Below the pieces are notes generated by a model. That model did no database searches. It worked only from the letters and a program-made list of their open reading frames with translations, and was not told where the DNA came from. Below, piece by piece: positions 48,057 to 57,487 of a stretch of DNA of 59,423 bases. The translations under genes were made by a program, and so were the position numbers. The stretch is from assembly GCA_026983675.1 (NCBI GenBank), contig JALSTP010000096.1, positions 1 to 59,423 on the forward strand, in the 5' to 3' direction. Source of the DNA: Sedimenticola sp. Lineage in GTDB: Bacteria; Pseudomonadota; Gammaproteobacteria; Chromatiales; Chromatiaceae. Every line of letters starts with the position of its first letter. The stretch's first letter is position 1.

Positions 48057-50435
48057 ATGAAGTTCAGTGAAGCCTGGTTGAGAGAGTGGGTCGATCCACC
48101 CGTGGATATTTCGGAACTGGCCGACCAACTGAGCATGGCCGGTCTCGAGGTGGATGCGATCATACCCGTTGCGCCGGACTTCAGGGGCGTGGTCGTAGGC
48201 GAGGTGCGTTCCGTCGAACCCCATCCCAATGCACAGAAACTGCGCATTTGCCGTGTGGACGTTGACCAGGATGCCGCCCTTACGATCATCTGTGGCGCCG
48301 CCAACGTCGCCGAGGGGATGCGCGTGCCCACGGCGCTCGTGGGCGCAGTGCTGCCAGGGAATCTCAAAATAAAGAAAGCGAAGCTGAGGGGTGTAGAGTC
48401 TTTTGGAATGATCTGCTCGGCATCGGAACTGGGGCTCGAGGAATCTTCCGAAGGCATCATGTCACTGCCAAAGGACGCGCCGGTGGGACATGATATCCGG
48501 GACTATCTTGGTTTGGACGACAACGCCATCGAGCTGGACCTCACACCGGATCGAGGGGATTGCCTCAGTATCGCTGGTGTTGCGCGCGAAGTGGGCGTCA
48601 TAAACCGCACGCCGGTGACCATCCCCACGATGGCGCCCGTATCGCCCGTGATCGAGGATCACGTCGATGTGGTTCTCGAGGCCCCCGAAGCCTGTCCCAG
48701 ATACTGCTGCCGTATCATCCGCGGCATCGACCCTGCCGCAGAGACCCCGATCTGGATGAAGGAGAAGCTGCGCCGCAGTGACATCCGCAGCATCAGTCCG
48801 GTAGTGGACGTGACCAATTATGTACTGCTGGAACTGGGACAACCCATGCATGGCTTCGACCTCGAAAAGGTGGAAGACAGGATCCATGTCCGCATGGCGC
48901 AGCCCGGAGAAAAACTCACGCTTCTCGACGGACAGGAGGTCGAACTTCAGGCAGACTCCCTGGTAATCGCTGATGCCAAGAAACCCCTGGCATTGGCCGG
49001 TATCATGGGAGGAGGCGATTCCGGTGTCACCGAGGGGACCCAGGACATACTGTTGGAAAGTGCCTTTTTTGTACCTACGGCGATTATCGGCAAGGCCAGA
49101 AGCTACGGATTGCACACGGACGCCTCACACCGATTCGAGCGCGGCGTCGATCCTGACCTGCAAGTACGCGCCATGGAGCGGGCGACGGCGCTCCTGGTGG
49201 ATGTCGCTGGAGGAGAGCCGGGTCCAGTCATCGAATCTGTGGAGCCTGCCCATTTGCCGAGTCGAACAAAGATATCCCTGCGCCGTGAACGCATTGGCCG
49301 CGTTCTGGGGGTATCGATCGACGACCACCAAGTGGTAGAGATTCTCACCCGCCTGGACATGGGAGTCACCGAAGCCGAGGAGGGATGGCAAGTGCTGCCC
49401 CCAAGCAGCCGGTTCGATATCGGCATCGAAGCAGACCTCATCGAAGAGATCGGGCGTATCTACGGTTACGAGAACATCCCCATTTCACGGGGACATTCAG
49501 GCAGTGTCATCAGTCCCGTCCCGGAGGCCACCTTCGACCTGGGGCGCGCCAAGCGGTTGCTGGTGGACCGGGGTTACAATGAAGTCATCTGTTACAGCTT
49601 CATCAGCCCGGAGATACATCGGCAATTCGACCCCGAACATGAACCCGTGCGCTTGGCCAACCCCATCTCGGCCGAGATGTCCGTTATGCGCACCACTCTT
49701 TGGCCCAGTCTGGTGCAGACCGCGCTTTACAACGAGGCGCGGCAGCAGGAGAGGGTACGCATATTCGAATCGGGACTGCGCTTTATAGACAATAATGGCG
49801 ACCTCAAACAGGAACTTGTATTGGCCGGTCTGGTGACGGGAGCGCTCTTGCCGGAACAATGGGACGCACCGGCGCGCAACGCAGACTTCTTCGATCTCAA
49901 GGCCGATGTGGAGGAAATCATACGCATTGGCGGACAGGATGGACGCGTGGAATTCGTGGCGGCAGGGCGACCTTCTCTACACCCAGGTCAAAGTGCCAGG
50001 ATCGAACTCTCTGGCGCGCCGATCGGTTGGATCGGCATGCTTCACCCGGCGTTGGAAAAGTCTCTGGGGCTAGCCCGTAGTAGTTATGTGTTCGAACTTC
50101 TCCTGGAGCCGCTCAAGGCCGGCAAATTGCCGCATTTCGAGCCTTTGTCCAAGTTTCCGTCGATTCGCCGGGACATCGCGATCGTGGTTGACGAAAATAC
50201 CACTTTTCAACAGGTAAAAGAATGTGTTACAAAGGAAGCCCCCGAAATGCTCAAGGACATCCTCCTGTTCGATGTCTATACCGGGGAAAATGTAGATTCA
50301 GGCAGAAAAAGCCTTGCTTTGGGCTTGATTTTGCAGGAGAGTTCGCGCACTCTCATGGATGAGGATGTAGAAAAAGCCGTAGGCGCGATCATACAGGGTC
50401 TGATGCGGGATCTTGGTGCACAACTGAGAGAATAA
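48057..50435 (+). CDS. pheT: Phenylalanyl-tRNA synthetase beta subunit
   Basis: A 792-residue subunit with the tRNA-binding EMAP-like domain (about residues 40-150), the B3/B4 editing region, B5 domains and a C-terminal ferredoxin-fold anticodon-binding domain (FPSIRRDIAIVVDE). It forms a heterotetramer with PheS. ihfA starts 3 bp after the stop. Confidence 0.97.
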   Translation: MKFSEAWLREWVDPPVDISELADQLSMAGLEVDAIIPVAPDFRGVVVGEVRSVEPHPNAQKLRICRVDVDQDAALTIICGAANVAEGMRVPTALVGAVLPGNLKIKKAKLRGVESFGMICSASELGLEESSEGIMSLPKDAPVGHDIRDYLGLDDNAIELDLTPDRGDCLSIAGVAREVGVINRTPVTIPTMAPVSPVIEDHVDVVLEAPEACPRYCCRIIRGIDPAAETPIWMKEKLRRSDIRSISPVVDVTNYVLLELGQPMHGFDLEKVEDRIHVRMAQPGEKLTLLDGQEVELQADSLVIADAKKPLALAGIMGGGDSGVTEGTQDILLESAFFVPTAIIGKARSYGLHTDASHRFERGVDPDLQVRAMERATALLVDVAGGEPGPVIESVEPAHLPSRTKISLRRERIGRVLGVSIDDHQVVEILTRLDMGVTEAEEGWQVLPPSSRFDIGIEADLIEEIGRIYGYENIPISRGHSGSVISPVPEATFDLGRAKRLLVDRGYNEVICYSFISPEIHRQFDPEHEPVRLANPISAEMSVMRTTLWPSLVQTALYNEARQQERVRIFESGLRFIDNNGDLKQELVLAGLVTGALLPEQWDAPARNADFFDLKADVEEIIRIGGQDGRVEFVAAGRPSLHPGQSARIELSGAPIGWIGMLHPALEKSLGLARSSYVFELLLEPLKAGKLPHFEPLSKFPSIRRDIAIVVDENTTFQQVKECVTKEAPEMLKDILLFDVYTGENVDSGRKSLALGLILQESSRTLMDEDVEKAVGAIIQGLMRDLGAQLRE

Positions 50436-50438
50436 TCG

Positions 50439-50738
50439 ATGGCGTTGACCAAAGCAGACATGGCGGAGCGCTTGTTCGAGGAATTGGGGCTGAACAAGCG
50501 GGAGGCCAAAGAGATGGTGGAGATGTTCTTCGAGGAGATCCGCATGGCCCTTGAGAATGGAGAACAGGTAAAGCTTTCCGGTTTTGGGAATTTTGATTTG
50601 CGGGAGAAGAAGCAACGCCCGGGACGAAATCCAAAGACCGGCGAAGAGATACCCATTTCTGCCCGACGGGTCGTTACGTTCCGGCCCGGGCAAAAACTAA
50701 AGGCACGAGTAGAGGCATATGCTGGACGCGAGCAGTAG
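50439..50738 (+). CDS. ihfA: Integration host factor subunit alpha
   Basis: A 99-residue DNA-bending protein ([20 protein letters not shown]) with the arm sequence [25 protein letters not shown]-type. It pairs with IhfB, encoded about 16 kb away at 34125. Its position after pheT is the classical one. Confidence 0.96.
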   Translation: MALTKADMAERLFEELGLNKREAKEMVEMFFEEIRMALENGEQVKLSGFGNFDLREKKQRPGRNPKTGEEIPISARRVVTFRPGQKLKARVEAYAGREQ

Positions 50739-51078
50739 TACCGTAGATCTTCCCCCGATTCCGGGCAAGCGTTACTTCACCATTGGTGAAGTCAGCGAAT
50801 TGTGTGGTGTCAAACCTCACGTATTGCGCTATTGGGAGCAGGAATTTCCGCAACTCAAGCCGGTGAAACGGCGTGGAAACCGTCGCTATTATCAACGGCA
50901 CGACGTACTCATGATCCGTCAGATACGCGGGCTCCTGTATGACCAGGGCTTTACCATTGGCGGCGCACGGCAACAGCTCTCAGGCGAAACGGCAAAGCAC
51001 GATATCACCCAAAGCCAGCAGATCGTTCGCCAGATCCGGATGGAGCTGGAAGAGGTTCTCCAGATCCTCAAACGCTGA
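50719..51078 (+). CDS. MerR-family DNA-binding protein of the ihfA neighbourhood
   Basis: A 119-residue protein with a winged-helix MerR domain ([41 protein letters not shown] in part) and a short C-terminal helix. It has no metal-sensing C-terminal cysteines. A MerR-type gene directly after ihfA is common in gammaproteobacteria, but its targets are not known. The start overlaps the ihfA 3' end by 20 bp. Confidence 0.88.
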   Translation: MLDASSSTVDLPPIPGKRYFTIGEVSELCGVKPHVLRYWEQEFPQLKPVKRRGNRRYYQRHDVLMIRQIRGLLYDQGFTIGGARQQLSGETAKHDITQSQQIVRQIRMELEEVLQILKR

Positions 51079-51084
51079 TTCTAT

Positions 51085-51113
51085 TTGACAAGTTTCGACG
51101 CTGCGCCTAGGAT
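51085..51113 (+). promoter_or_regulatory. Sigma-70 promoter of tRNA-Pro
   Basis: TTGACA (51085-51090), a 17-bp spacer and TAGGAT (51108-51113) lie 14 bp before the tRNA. The sequence after the -10 box is GC-rich (GCGCAG), typical of stable-RNA promoters under stringent control. Confidence 0.78.
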
Positions 51114-51126
51114 GCGCAGTCTCTCG

Positions 51127-51467
<341 letters not shown>

Positions 51468-51845
51468 ATGCGGCGATCGTATAGGAAAATAACGGCTGTT
51501 CTTCTCGCCCTGGTAATGGGGATGTCGCCATTGCAGGGGATATGGGCAACGATTGCCTCAGCCGAAGGCCCGCATACGGCAACGCATGGGATGGCAATGA
51601 TGCAAAATGGCCAGATGGCCCATGCGGCTGATCAAGCCGACCACAACTGCAAGAAATGCAGCAACGACCAAGGTTGCCATGGGCACTGTTGCGTATCGAG
51701 CCAGTGCGCCTCTTGTGCCGCCACGGCGCTGCTTCCGGGTTTTGCTTACGCCTTTCCCCATTCCACGGGACGCGCCGTTTTAGTAACGAGCGTACCACTT
51801 CCTATCCAACCGCTCTCCTCTCTATTTCGCCCACCTCGGGTCTGA
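51468..51845 (+). CDS. CopL-like exported Cys/His-rich protein
   Basis: A 125-residue protein with a signal peptide (about residues 1-32) and a Met/His segment (HGMAMMQNGQMAHAA). A dense cysteine cluster follows (HNCKKCSNDQGCHGHCCVSS and QCASC), and the hydrophobic end finishes LFRPPRV. The layout and position directly before copA recall CopL of xanthomonads, a metal-binding protein needed for copper-induced copA expression. Sequence similarity to CopL is judged from memory. Probably binds copper in the periplasm. Confidence 0.55.
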   Translation: MRRSYRKITAVLLALVMGMSPLQGIWATIASAEGPHTATHGMAMMQNGQMAHAADQADHNCKKCSNDQGCHGHCCVSSQCASCAATALLPGFAYAFPHSTGRAVLVTSVPLPIQPLSSLFRPPRV

Positions 51846-51969
51846 CTTCTCTGCAAACAAACGCCGTGCCTGCGGTGTTTGATCGATAAGACTCCGGGTC
51901 TTTACGGCCCGTCGACTATCCATCGGTGGCTCTGTTCTGGCTGCCGGACTGTAGAGGAAGTGAGATTTC

Positions 51970-53925
51970 ATGAGTAGCAATAAGAATCCGATAAGCGGGG
52001 GCGTCTGCCTGACGCGCCGTCGGTTTGTACAAGGGCTGGCAATGGGCAGTGCCGTCGCCGGCATGGGACTGGGCGCCCGCGCCCTCGCTGCCGCCATAAA
52101 GCGGAACGAACCCCCGGTCCTGCGTGGCACCGACTTCAACCTGACCATTGGCGAACAGGCGGTGAACTTTACGGGGGCATCCCGAATCGCCACCACCGTC
52201 AACGGCTCATTACCCGCACCGGTGCTACGTTGGCGGGAGGGTGATCGTGTCACGCTCCGGGTCACCAATATGCTGCCGGAGACCAGTTCCATCCATTGGC
52301 ATGGGATCATTCTGCCGAGCGCAATGGATGGCGTTCCGCACATTGCAAATGATTTTGAAGGAATCCGGCCGGGTGAAACCTTCACCTACCATTTCCCCGT
52401 GAAACAGAGTGGCACCTACTGGTATCACAGTCACTCGGGCTTTCAGGAACAGACCGGCCTGTACGGCCCAATCGTCATCGATCCCATCGAACCGGAGCCC
52501 TTCAGCTATGACAGGGACTACGTGGTGATGTTTTCGGACTGGACCGATGAAGACCCCACGACCGTCTACGCAAAGTTGAAGAAACTCAGCCACTACTACA
52601 ACTTCAACGAACGCACCCAGGCGGACCTTCTCAAGGACATCCGGGAGAAGGGGCTTGCCGCGACCTGGAATGCACGCAAGATGTGGAACCGGATGCGTAT
52701 GAGTCAGCGCGATCTGTCCGATGTGACCGGTTATACCTACACCTTTCTCACCAATGGACAGACTCCGGCAGACGGCTGGGTAGGGCTGTTCAAAAAAGGT
52801 GAAAAGGTGCGGCTTCGGTTTATCAACGGTTCTGCCATGACCTTTTTCGACGTGCGCATTCCCGGCCTCAAGATGACCGTGGTGGCGGCGGATGGTCAAT
52901 ACATCGAGCCGGTCACAGTGGAGGAGATCCGCATGGGCGTGGCCGAGACCTACGATGTCATCGTCGAGCCGAGCAACGACACGGCTTACACCATATTCGC
53001 CCAGGACATCGCCCGCAGTGGCTATGCCCGCGGCACCCTGACCCCTGACCCTTCCATGCGGGGTGAGATTCCCGCCCTGGATCCGGTTGGCAACCTGACC
53101 CACACCGATATGGGGATGGATATGAGTGCGATGGGTCATGACATGGGCGGAATGGACATGAAGGCGATGGGTCATGACATGGGCGGAATGGCCATGAAGG
53201 CAACAGGCCATGACATGGCGGGGATGAAACATGGCAGTCATCGGATGGAGGACGGCGCGATGATGAATGGCATGAAGCACGACCAGCATCGGATGGCCGA
53301 TAGCGGCATGAAGATGGGAATGGATCATCGAACGCATCAGATGGCCGGGATGAAAGGCAATCGGAAAATGAGATCGATGGTTTCAAATCCCTCGGAATTC
53401 ACCGCGGGACCGGTCCATCACGCCAAGACTGAATACGGACCTCATGTGGATATGCGGGCGCAAGCCCCTCAATACCGTCTGGACGATCCGGGCGTCGGTC
53501 TGCGCAACAACGGCCGCCGGGTGTTGACCTACGCGGATCTGAGGAACCTGAGAACGACCCGTGACGCGCGTGAACCCGACCGCGAAATCGAACTGCATCT
53601 CACCGGCAATATGGAGCGCTACATGTGGTCGATCAACGGCATCAAACACGCGGATGCCGAGCCCTTGCGCTGGAAGTTGGGCGAACGCCTTCGCATCACC
53701 TTCGTCAACGACACCATGATGAATCATCCCATGCATCTTCATGGCATGTGGAGCGACCTGGAAACCGGAGACAACGACTTTATCCCCCGTAAGCATACGG
53801 TGATCGTACAACCGGGTTCGCGTATCAGCTACCGGGTTACGGTGGATGCGGAGGGTGGCTGGGCCTACCACTGTCATCTGCTCTATCACATGCTCGGCAT
53901 GTTCCGCACCGTTATCGTCAGCTGA
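51970..53925 (+). CDS. copA: Copper-resistance multicopper oxidase CopA (PcoA type)
   Basis: A 651-residue periplasmic oxidase exported by the Tat route (TRRRF at 15-19). Copper ligands are visible in four blocks: H109-W-H111, H153-S-H155, H586-x2-H589-x-H591 and H634-C635-H636 with H640 and M644, so the type 1 and trinuclear sites are complete. Residues about 378-467 form a Met/His-rich insert with repeated MGHDMGGM, expected to bind Cu(I). It likely oxidises periplasmic Cu(I). It is followed 11 bp later by copB. Confidence 0.95.
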   Translation: MSSNKNPISGGVCLTRRRFVQGLAMGSAVAGMGLGARALAAAIKRNEPPVLRGTDFNLTIGEQAVNFTGASRIATTVNGSLPAPVLRWREGDRVTLRVTNMLPETSSIHWHGIILPSAMDGVPHIANDFEGIRPGETFTYHFPVKQSGTYWYHSHSGFQEQTGLYGPIVIDPIEPEPFSYDRDYVVMFSDWTDEDPTTVYAKLKKLSHYYNFNERTQADLLKDIREKGLAATWNARKMWNRMRMSQRDLSDVTGYTYTFLTNGQTPADGWVGLFKKGEKVRLRFINGSAMTFFDVRIPGLKMTVVAADGQYIEPVTVEEIRMGVAETYDVIVEPSNDTAYTIFAQDIARSGYARGTLTPDPSMRGEIPALDPVGNLTHTDMGMDMSAMGHDMGGMDMKAMGHDMGGMAMKATGHDMAGMKHGSHRMEDGAMMNGMKHDQHRMADSGMKMGMDHRTHQMAGMKGNRKMRSMVSNPSEFTAGPVHHAKTEYGPHVDMRAQAPQYRLDDPGVGLRNNGRRVLTYADLRNLRTTRDAREPDREIELHLTGNMERYMWSINGIKHADAEPLRWKLGERLRITFVNDTMMNHPMHLHGMWSDLETGDNDFIPRKHTVIVQPGSRISYRVTVDAEGGWAYHCHLLYHMLGMFRTVIVS

Positions 53926-53936
53926 GGAGTTCAACA

Positions 53937-54638
53937 ATGATGAGAAAAACCATAGCAGCCGTAGCGGCGGTGGCGTTTTCCATGCCGGCATTCCCGAGTG
54001 GCGTGGACGACCCCCTCCTCTACAAGGTCATGATCGACAAATTGGAGGTGCGCGACGCGAGCGGCCCGAATCCCGTGGTGTGGGATGCGGAAGGCTGGAT
54101 CGGCAGGGACCTCGACAAATTCTGGATCAAGTCGGAGGGCGAACGGGCGGATGACGAGACGGAAGACGCCGAGGTGCAGTTTCTCTACAGCCGGGCGGTC
54201 GCACCCTTCTGGGATTTCCAGATCGGCTGGCGGCGCACTCTCAAACCCGATCCAGACAGGGATTTTCTGGCGCTGGGCTTCAAGGGACTGGCCCCCTATT
54301 TCTTTGATGTGGATGCCAACATCTTCATAGGGGAATCGGGCCGGATCGGCGCCCGGCTGAATGCCGAGTACGAATACCTCTTCACCCAGAGGTTGATTCT
54401 CTCGCCCGAGATCGAGATCAATCTCAATGCGAAGGACGATGAAGCGGTGGGCATCGGTTCGGGGCTCTCCGACATGGAATTGGGGGTTCGGTTGCGTTAC
54501 GAGATACGTCGCGAGTTTGCGCCCTATGTCGGCGTGAACTGGTCCCGCAAGTTTGGCAAGACCGCCGACTACGCGGAGGCAGAGGGGGGCGACACGAATG
54601 ACGTACAAGTCGTCGCCGGCTTTCGTATCTGGTTCTGA
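53937..54638 (+). CDS. copB: Copper-resistance outer-membrane protein CopB
   Basis: A 233-residue protein with a signal peptide (MMRKTIAAVAAVAFSMPAFP) and an outer-membrane beta-barrel of the CopB/PcoB family (GWIGRDLDKFWIKSEGER, VQFLYSRAVAPFWDFQIGWR in part, ending in FRIWF, an outer-membrane C-terminus). The Met/His-rich N-terminal region found in many CopB proteins is missing, so it is a short form. Confidence 0.92.
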   Translation: MMRKTIAAVAAVAFSMPAFPSGVDDPLLYKVMIDKLEVRDASGPNPVVWDAEGWIGRDLDKFWIKSEGERADDETEDAEVQFLYSRAVAPFWDFQIGWRRTLKPDPDRDFLALGFKGLAPYFFDVDANIFIGESGRIGARLNAEYEYLFTQRLILSPEIEINLNAKDDEAVGIGSGLSDMELGVRLRYEIRREFAPYVGVNWSRKFGKTADYAEAEGGDTNDVQVVAGFRIWF

Positions 54639-54707
54639 GTGTTCCCTGCCTGCAGTGGACGCTGTGGGCCAACGGTCCAGGGAAGGACTCTGACAGCAGG
54701 AGAAAGA

Positions 54708-55187
54708 ATGATGAAGGGGAAGCCCCTCATACCTCTGATGGCAGCGAGTCTGATTGGGTTGGCTGCCTGTGAAAAATCACCGCAAGGAAAGGCAGAAGCC
54801 TTGCAGCAAGCGCCAACGGAACCGATTGTATCCGTCGCACGTTGGTACAGCAGCGCACAAGTGGCCCGGGGCAATGCGCTGTTTCAGGAACATTGCGCAA
54901 CCTGCCATAAACCGGATGCCTCCGGCTCACCAAACTGGAGGGAAGCGGATGCCGAGGGCAAGCTGCCTCCACCCCCGCTCAACGGCACTGCCCATGCCTG
55001 GCACCATCCATTGCCCGTCCTGCGCAGGACAGTGCGCATGGGGGGTGTGCCGTTGGGAGGCAGCATGCCGGGCTTTGCGGACAAATTGAACAGCCAGCAG
55101 ATCGACGACATCCTGGCGTGGGTGCAATCCCACTGGCCGGAGGAAATCTACAAAGCCTGGGACAGAATGAACAAGAACGGGACATAG
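54708..55187 (+). CDS. Lipoprotein cytochrome c of the copper island
   Basis: A 159-residue protein with a lipoprotein signal (LAAC, lipidated C21) and a single haem c site C63-A-T-C66-H67. A later Met in GGSMPGFADKL may be the sixth ligand. GGAG precedes the ATG. It lies between copB and the DUF411 gene, all co-directional. It could pass electrons from Cu(I) oxidation or another periplasmic donor, but this is inferred from location. Confidence 0.85.
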   Translation: MMKGKPLIPLMAASLIGLAACEKSPQGKAEALQQAPTEPIVSVARWYSSAQVARGNALFQEHCATCHKPDASGSPNWREADAEGKLPPPPLNGTAHAWHHPLPVLRRTVRMGGVPLGGSMPGFADKLNSQQIDDILAWVQSHWPEEIYKAWDRMNKNGT

Positions 55188-55199
55188 AGGAGATTGAAA

Positions 55200-55697
55200 A
55201 TGAGCAAGAAATCGACCCCGAAAGCAAAAGTGAGGAAAGGCGTAACACGATACGGGAGGCTGGTGACATGGTTGCTCGTCGTCGGTGTCACGGCCGGCAG
55301 CATCCTGATTGCCCGGCAACCGGCGAAGGCCGCGGATGTAGTGGTCTACAAGAGTCCCACCTGTGGATGCTGCAAAGACTGGGTGCGTCATCTCGAAGCG
55401 AATGGCTTTACCGTCGAGGTGCACAATCAGCGGGATCTTGATCCAATCAAGACCGATATGGGCGTGCCACGCCCCTTGCGCTCCTGCCATACCGCCAAGG
55501 TAGGGGGCTATGTCATCGAAGGCCATGTGCCAGCGGACGTGATCGCACGACTTCTCGAAGAAAGACCGGATATCAAAGGCCTGGCCGTACCCGGCATGCC
55601 GATGGGCTCGCCCGGTATGGAAGGACCGCGCAAGGATAGATACAACATCCTGACACTGGAAAAATCCGGATCCGTACGGGTCTACGCAAGCCGATGA
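55200..55697 (+). CDS. DUF411 periplasmic copper-binding protein (CopG-like)
   Basis: A 165-residue protein with an N-terminal signal or anchor (about residues 20-42) and a thioredoxin-like DUF411 domain. The metal site motif C55-G-C57-C58 is followed by SCHTAKVGGYVIEGHVPADVI, which gives another Cys and His. DUF411 proteins named CopG bind copper in the periplasm. GAGGAG lies 8 bp before the ATG at 55200; an upstream TTG is possible. Confidence 0.88.
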   Translation: MSKKSTPKAKVRKGVTRYGRLVTWLLVVGVTAGSILIARQPAKAADVVVYKSPTCGCCKDWVRHLEANGFTVEVHNQRDLDPIKTDMGVPRPLRSCHTAKVGGYVIEGHVPADVIARLLEERPDIKGLAVPGMPMGSPGMEGPRKDRYNILTLEKSGSVRVYASR

Positions 55698-55714
55698 TCA
55701 CTGGGAGACAAACG

Positions 55715-56155
55715 ATGAAAAAGAACTTTTCGCTGAAGGTCATGACCCTGGCGGCCGGTATATTGAGTGGCGCCCCACTTGCCGGGGCGCATTCCCCCTC
55801 GGAACATGCAAGAGTCTATTTCATTGGACTCGAGGATGGCGCGGTGGTGACGTGTCCGTTCACGCTGAAGCTTGGCATCGAGGGCTATGGCATCGTACCT
55901 GCGGGGACAAAAGACAAACGGCGGCATACGGGTGGCCATCATCATGTGCTGGTAGATGTCGACGGATTACCCGATATGGACGCGCCCATTCCCCGCAATG
56001 CGCACTATATCCATCTCGACCATGGAGAAACCACGGTGGTAATCGATCTGCCGCCTGGTGATCACACCCTGCAACTGCTTCTGGGTGATGAGGAGCATGA
56101 ACCCTTGGATCCGCCTCTCCTGTCGAAAAAGATCCATATCCGGGTGAAGGAGTAG
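55715..56155 (+). CDS. DUF4399-domain periplasmic protein
   Basis: A 146-residue protein with a signal peptide (cleavage near LAGAHS) and the DUF4399 pattern: ARVYFIGLEDGAVV, GGHHHVLVDVD, HYIHLDHGETTVVIDLPPGDHTLQLLLGD (in part). It is rich in His, with an HHH cluster, so metal binding is plausible. Function of the family is unknown. It sits between the DUF411 and second cytochrome genes in the copper island. Confidence 0.8.
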   Translation: MKKNFSLKVMTLAAGILSGAPLAGAHSPSEHARVYFIGLEDGAVVTCPFTLKLGIEGYGIVPAGTKDKRRHTGGHHHVLVDVDGLPDMDAPIPRNAHYIHLDHGETTVVIDLPPGDHTLQLLLGDEEHEPLDPPLLSKKIHIRVKE

Positions 56156-56161
56156 ATAGCG

Positions 56162-56620
56162 ATGGCAATGAAGCAGCATAAGGTGCGCTCGCTTTTGGGC
56201 ATTGTCGCAGTCTTGGTGCTCGGAGGTTCCGTATTGGCGGCGGGAATGATGATGAATCGCAGCATGGCCCGTCATCATCAGGGGATGATGGGGGGCATTC
56301 CCGAGCCTTACCGCGACATGCGCAACCCCCTGCCCCGGACGCGGGAGATCGTAGCTCAGGGGCAAGAACTCTTTCAGGCCAACTGTGCTGCCTGCCATGG
56401 TCCGCGCGGCTATGGTGACGGGCCAGCAGGCAAGGCGCTCTCGCCGCCACCGGCGAATCTCAACAGACTCATGAAGATGCGGATGATGGCGAGGGACAAC
56501 TATCTCATCTGGACCCTCAGTGAAGGCGGCAAGGCCTTCCAGACGGCAATGCCTGCATTCAAGGAGACACTCAGTGAAGAAGAGAGATGGAAGATTATCT
56601 GGTTTCTCAGAACACTTTGA
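56162..56620 (+). CDS. Membrane-anchored or exported cytochrome c
   Basis: A 152-residue monohaem cytochrome: an N-terminal hydrophobic segment (about residues 10-28, possibly an uncleaved anchor), a Met/His segment (MMMNRSMARHHQGMM), the haem site C75-A-A-C78-H79, and a probable sixth-ligand Met in TAMPAFKETL. It ends with IIWFLRTL like class I cytochromes. It is the second c-type cytochrome in the island. Confidence 0.87.
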   Translation: MAMKQHKVRSLLGIVAVLVLGGSVLAAGMMMNRSMARHHQGMMGGIPEPYRDMRNPLPRTREIVAQGQELFQANCAACHGPRGYGDGPAGKALSPPPANLNRLMKMRMMARDNYLIWTLSEGGKAFQTAMPAFKETLSEEERWKIIWFLRTL

Positions 56621-56630
56621 CAAAGAAGAC

Positions 56631-56662
56631 TTGACCTGTGCGCAGCGTACAGGTTGTACGCT
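56631..56662 (+). promoter_or_regulatory. MerR-type operator and elongated promoter
   Basis: TTGACC (56631-56636) is the -35 box. A 21-bp dyad (56634-56654) has arms ACCTGT-x-CGC and GCG-x-ACAGGT around a central A, nine of ten paired. A weak -10 (TACGCT, 56657-56662) gives a 20-bp spacer, longer than normal as at promoters untwisted by MerR-family activators. It lies before the Met-rich gene, merR and the ATPase. Confidence 0.75.
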
Positions 56663-56704
56663 TGGATCAGAACGATACGACAAACCAACGAGAGAGGCAG
56701 AGCA

Positions 56705-57019
56705 ATGACACTATACCGATCGACAACCATGGCCCTTTTGACTGCGATTCTGGCGGCCCCCGCGATGGCGGAGAAAACAACACCGGCGCCTATGCCGATG
56801 CAGTCGGGCATGAGGGGAAATATGCCCATGATGCAACAGGGGATGGGCAGTTCTATGCCCATGATGCAGGGCGGCAAGGGTGGCGGTATGCCCATGATGC
56901 CGATGATGCAGAAGAAGCAGGCCATGATGCAGGCGCATATGAAAAGGATGGAGACCCATATGGCAAACATCGAGGCGTTGCTGAGAGAGTTGGTGGCGCT
57001 GCAGAAGAAGCGTCAGTAG
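56705..57019 (+). CDS. Small exported methionine-rich protein
   Basis: A 104-residue protein with a signal peptide (cleavage near PAMAEK) and a central segment made of repeated MPMMQ, GGKGGGMPMMPMM-type motifs, giving very high Met content, followed by a helical tail (HMKRMETHMANIEALLRELVAL). Met-rich motifs bind Cu(I) in the periplasm, so a copper buffer or chaperone is likely. First gene after the MerR-type operator. I do not recognise a named family. Confidence 0.75.
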   Translation: MTLYRSTTMALLTAILAAPAMAEKTTPAPMPMQSGMRGNMPMMQQGMGSSMPMMQGGKGGGMPMMPMMQKKQAMMQAHMKRMETHMANIEALLRELVALQKKRQ

Positions 57020-57042
57020 TTCCGAAACTGGAGGTCCGGCCG

Positions 57043-57486
57043 ATGTTGACGATCCACGAGCTTGCGAAACGGAGCGGGGTGGCGCCCCACGTGGTGCGTT
57101 ACTACGTTCGCATCGGCCTGATCCAGCCTGCCGCCCAGAAGGAGAACGGTTATCGGCTGTTCGAGTCTAAAGAGATATCGAGGCTACGATTCATCCGCAT
57201 GGCCAAGCAACTTGGTTTTACCCTGAACGAGATTCGGCAAATCACCCGCCACGCCGATGAAGGCGACTCTCCTTGCGGCGACGTTCGGAGGATCATCCAG
57301 CACCGTATCAAGGAAAACCGGGCGAAAATCGAACAGATGGAGCATTTGCAGAGCCGCATGGAAGAGGCGCTGGCAAAGTGGGAGGGAATGCCCGATGGCG
57401 TACCTGACGGGCATAGCGTCTGCCATCTCATCGAATCCGTTGAGGTGGAAGAAGACATCATTGACTCATCGAGTCGCGGAGGCTGA
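57043..57486 (+). CDS. MerR-family metal-responsive activator
   Basis: A 147-residue regulator with an N-terminal winged helix ([21 protein letters not shown]), a dimerisation helix and two cysteines placed as in metal sensors: C78 (DSPCGDV) at the start of the long helix and C127 (HSVCHLIE) near the C-terminus. The metal is probably copper given the neighbours, but the C-terminal loop is not the CueR type. GGAGG lies before the ATG; longer in-frame starts would run into the Met-rich gene. Its stop is one base before the ATPase start. Confidence 0.88.
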   Translation: MLTIHELAKRSGVAPHVVRYYVRIGLIQPAAQKENGYRLFESKEISRLRFIRMAKQLGFTLNEIRQITRHADEGDSPCGDVRRIIQHRIKENRAKIEQMEHLQSRMEEALAKWEGMPDGVPDGHSVCHLIESVEVEEDIIDSSSRGG

Positions 57487-57487
57487 A

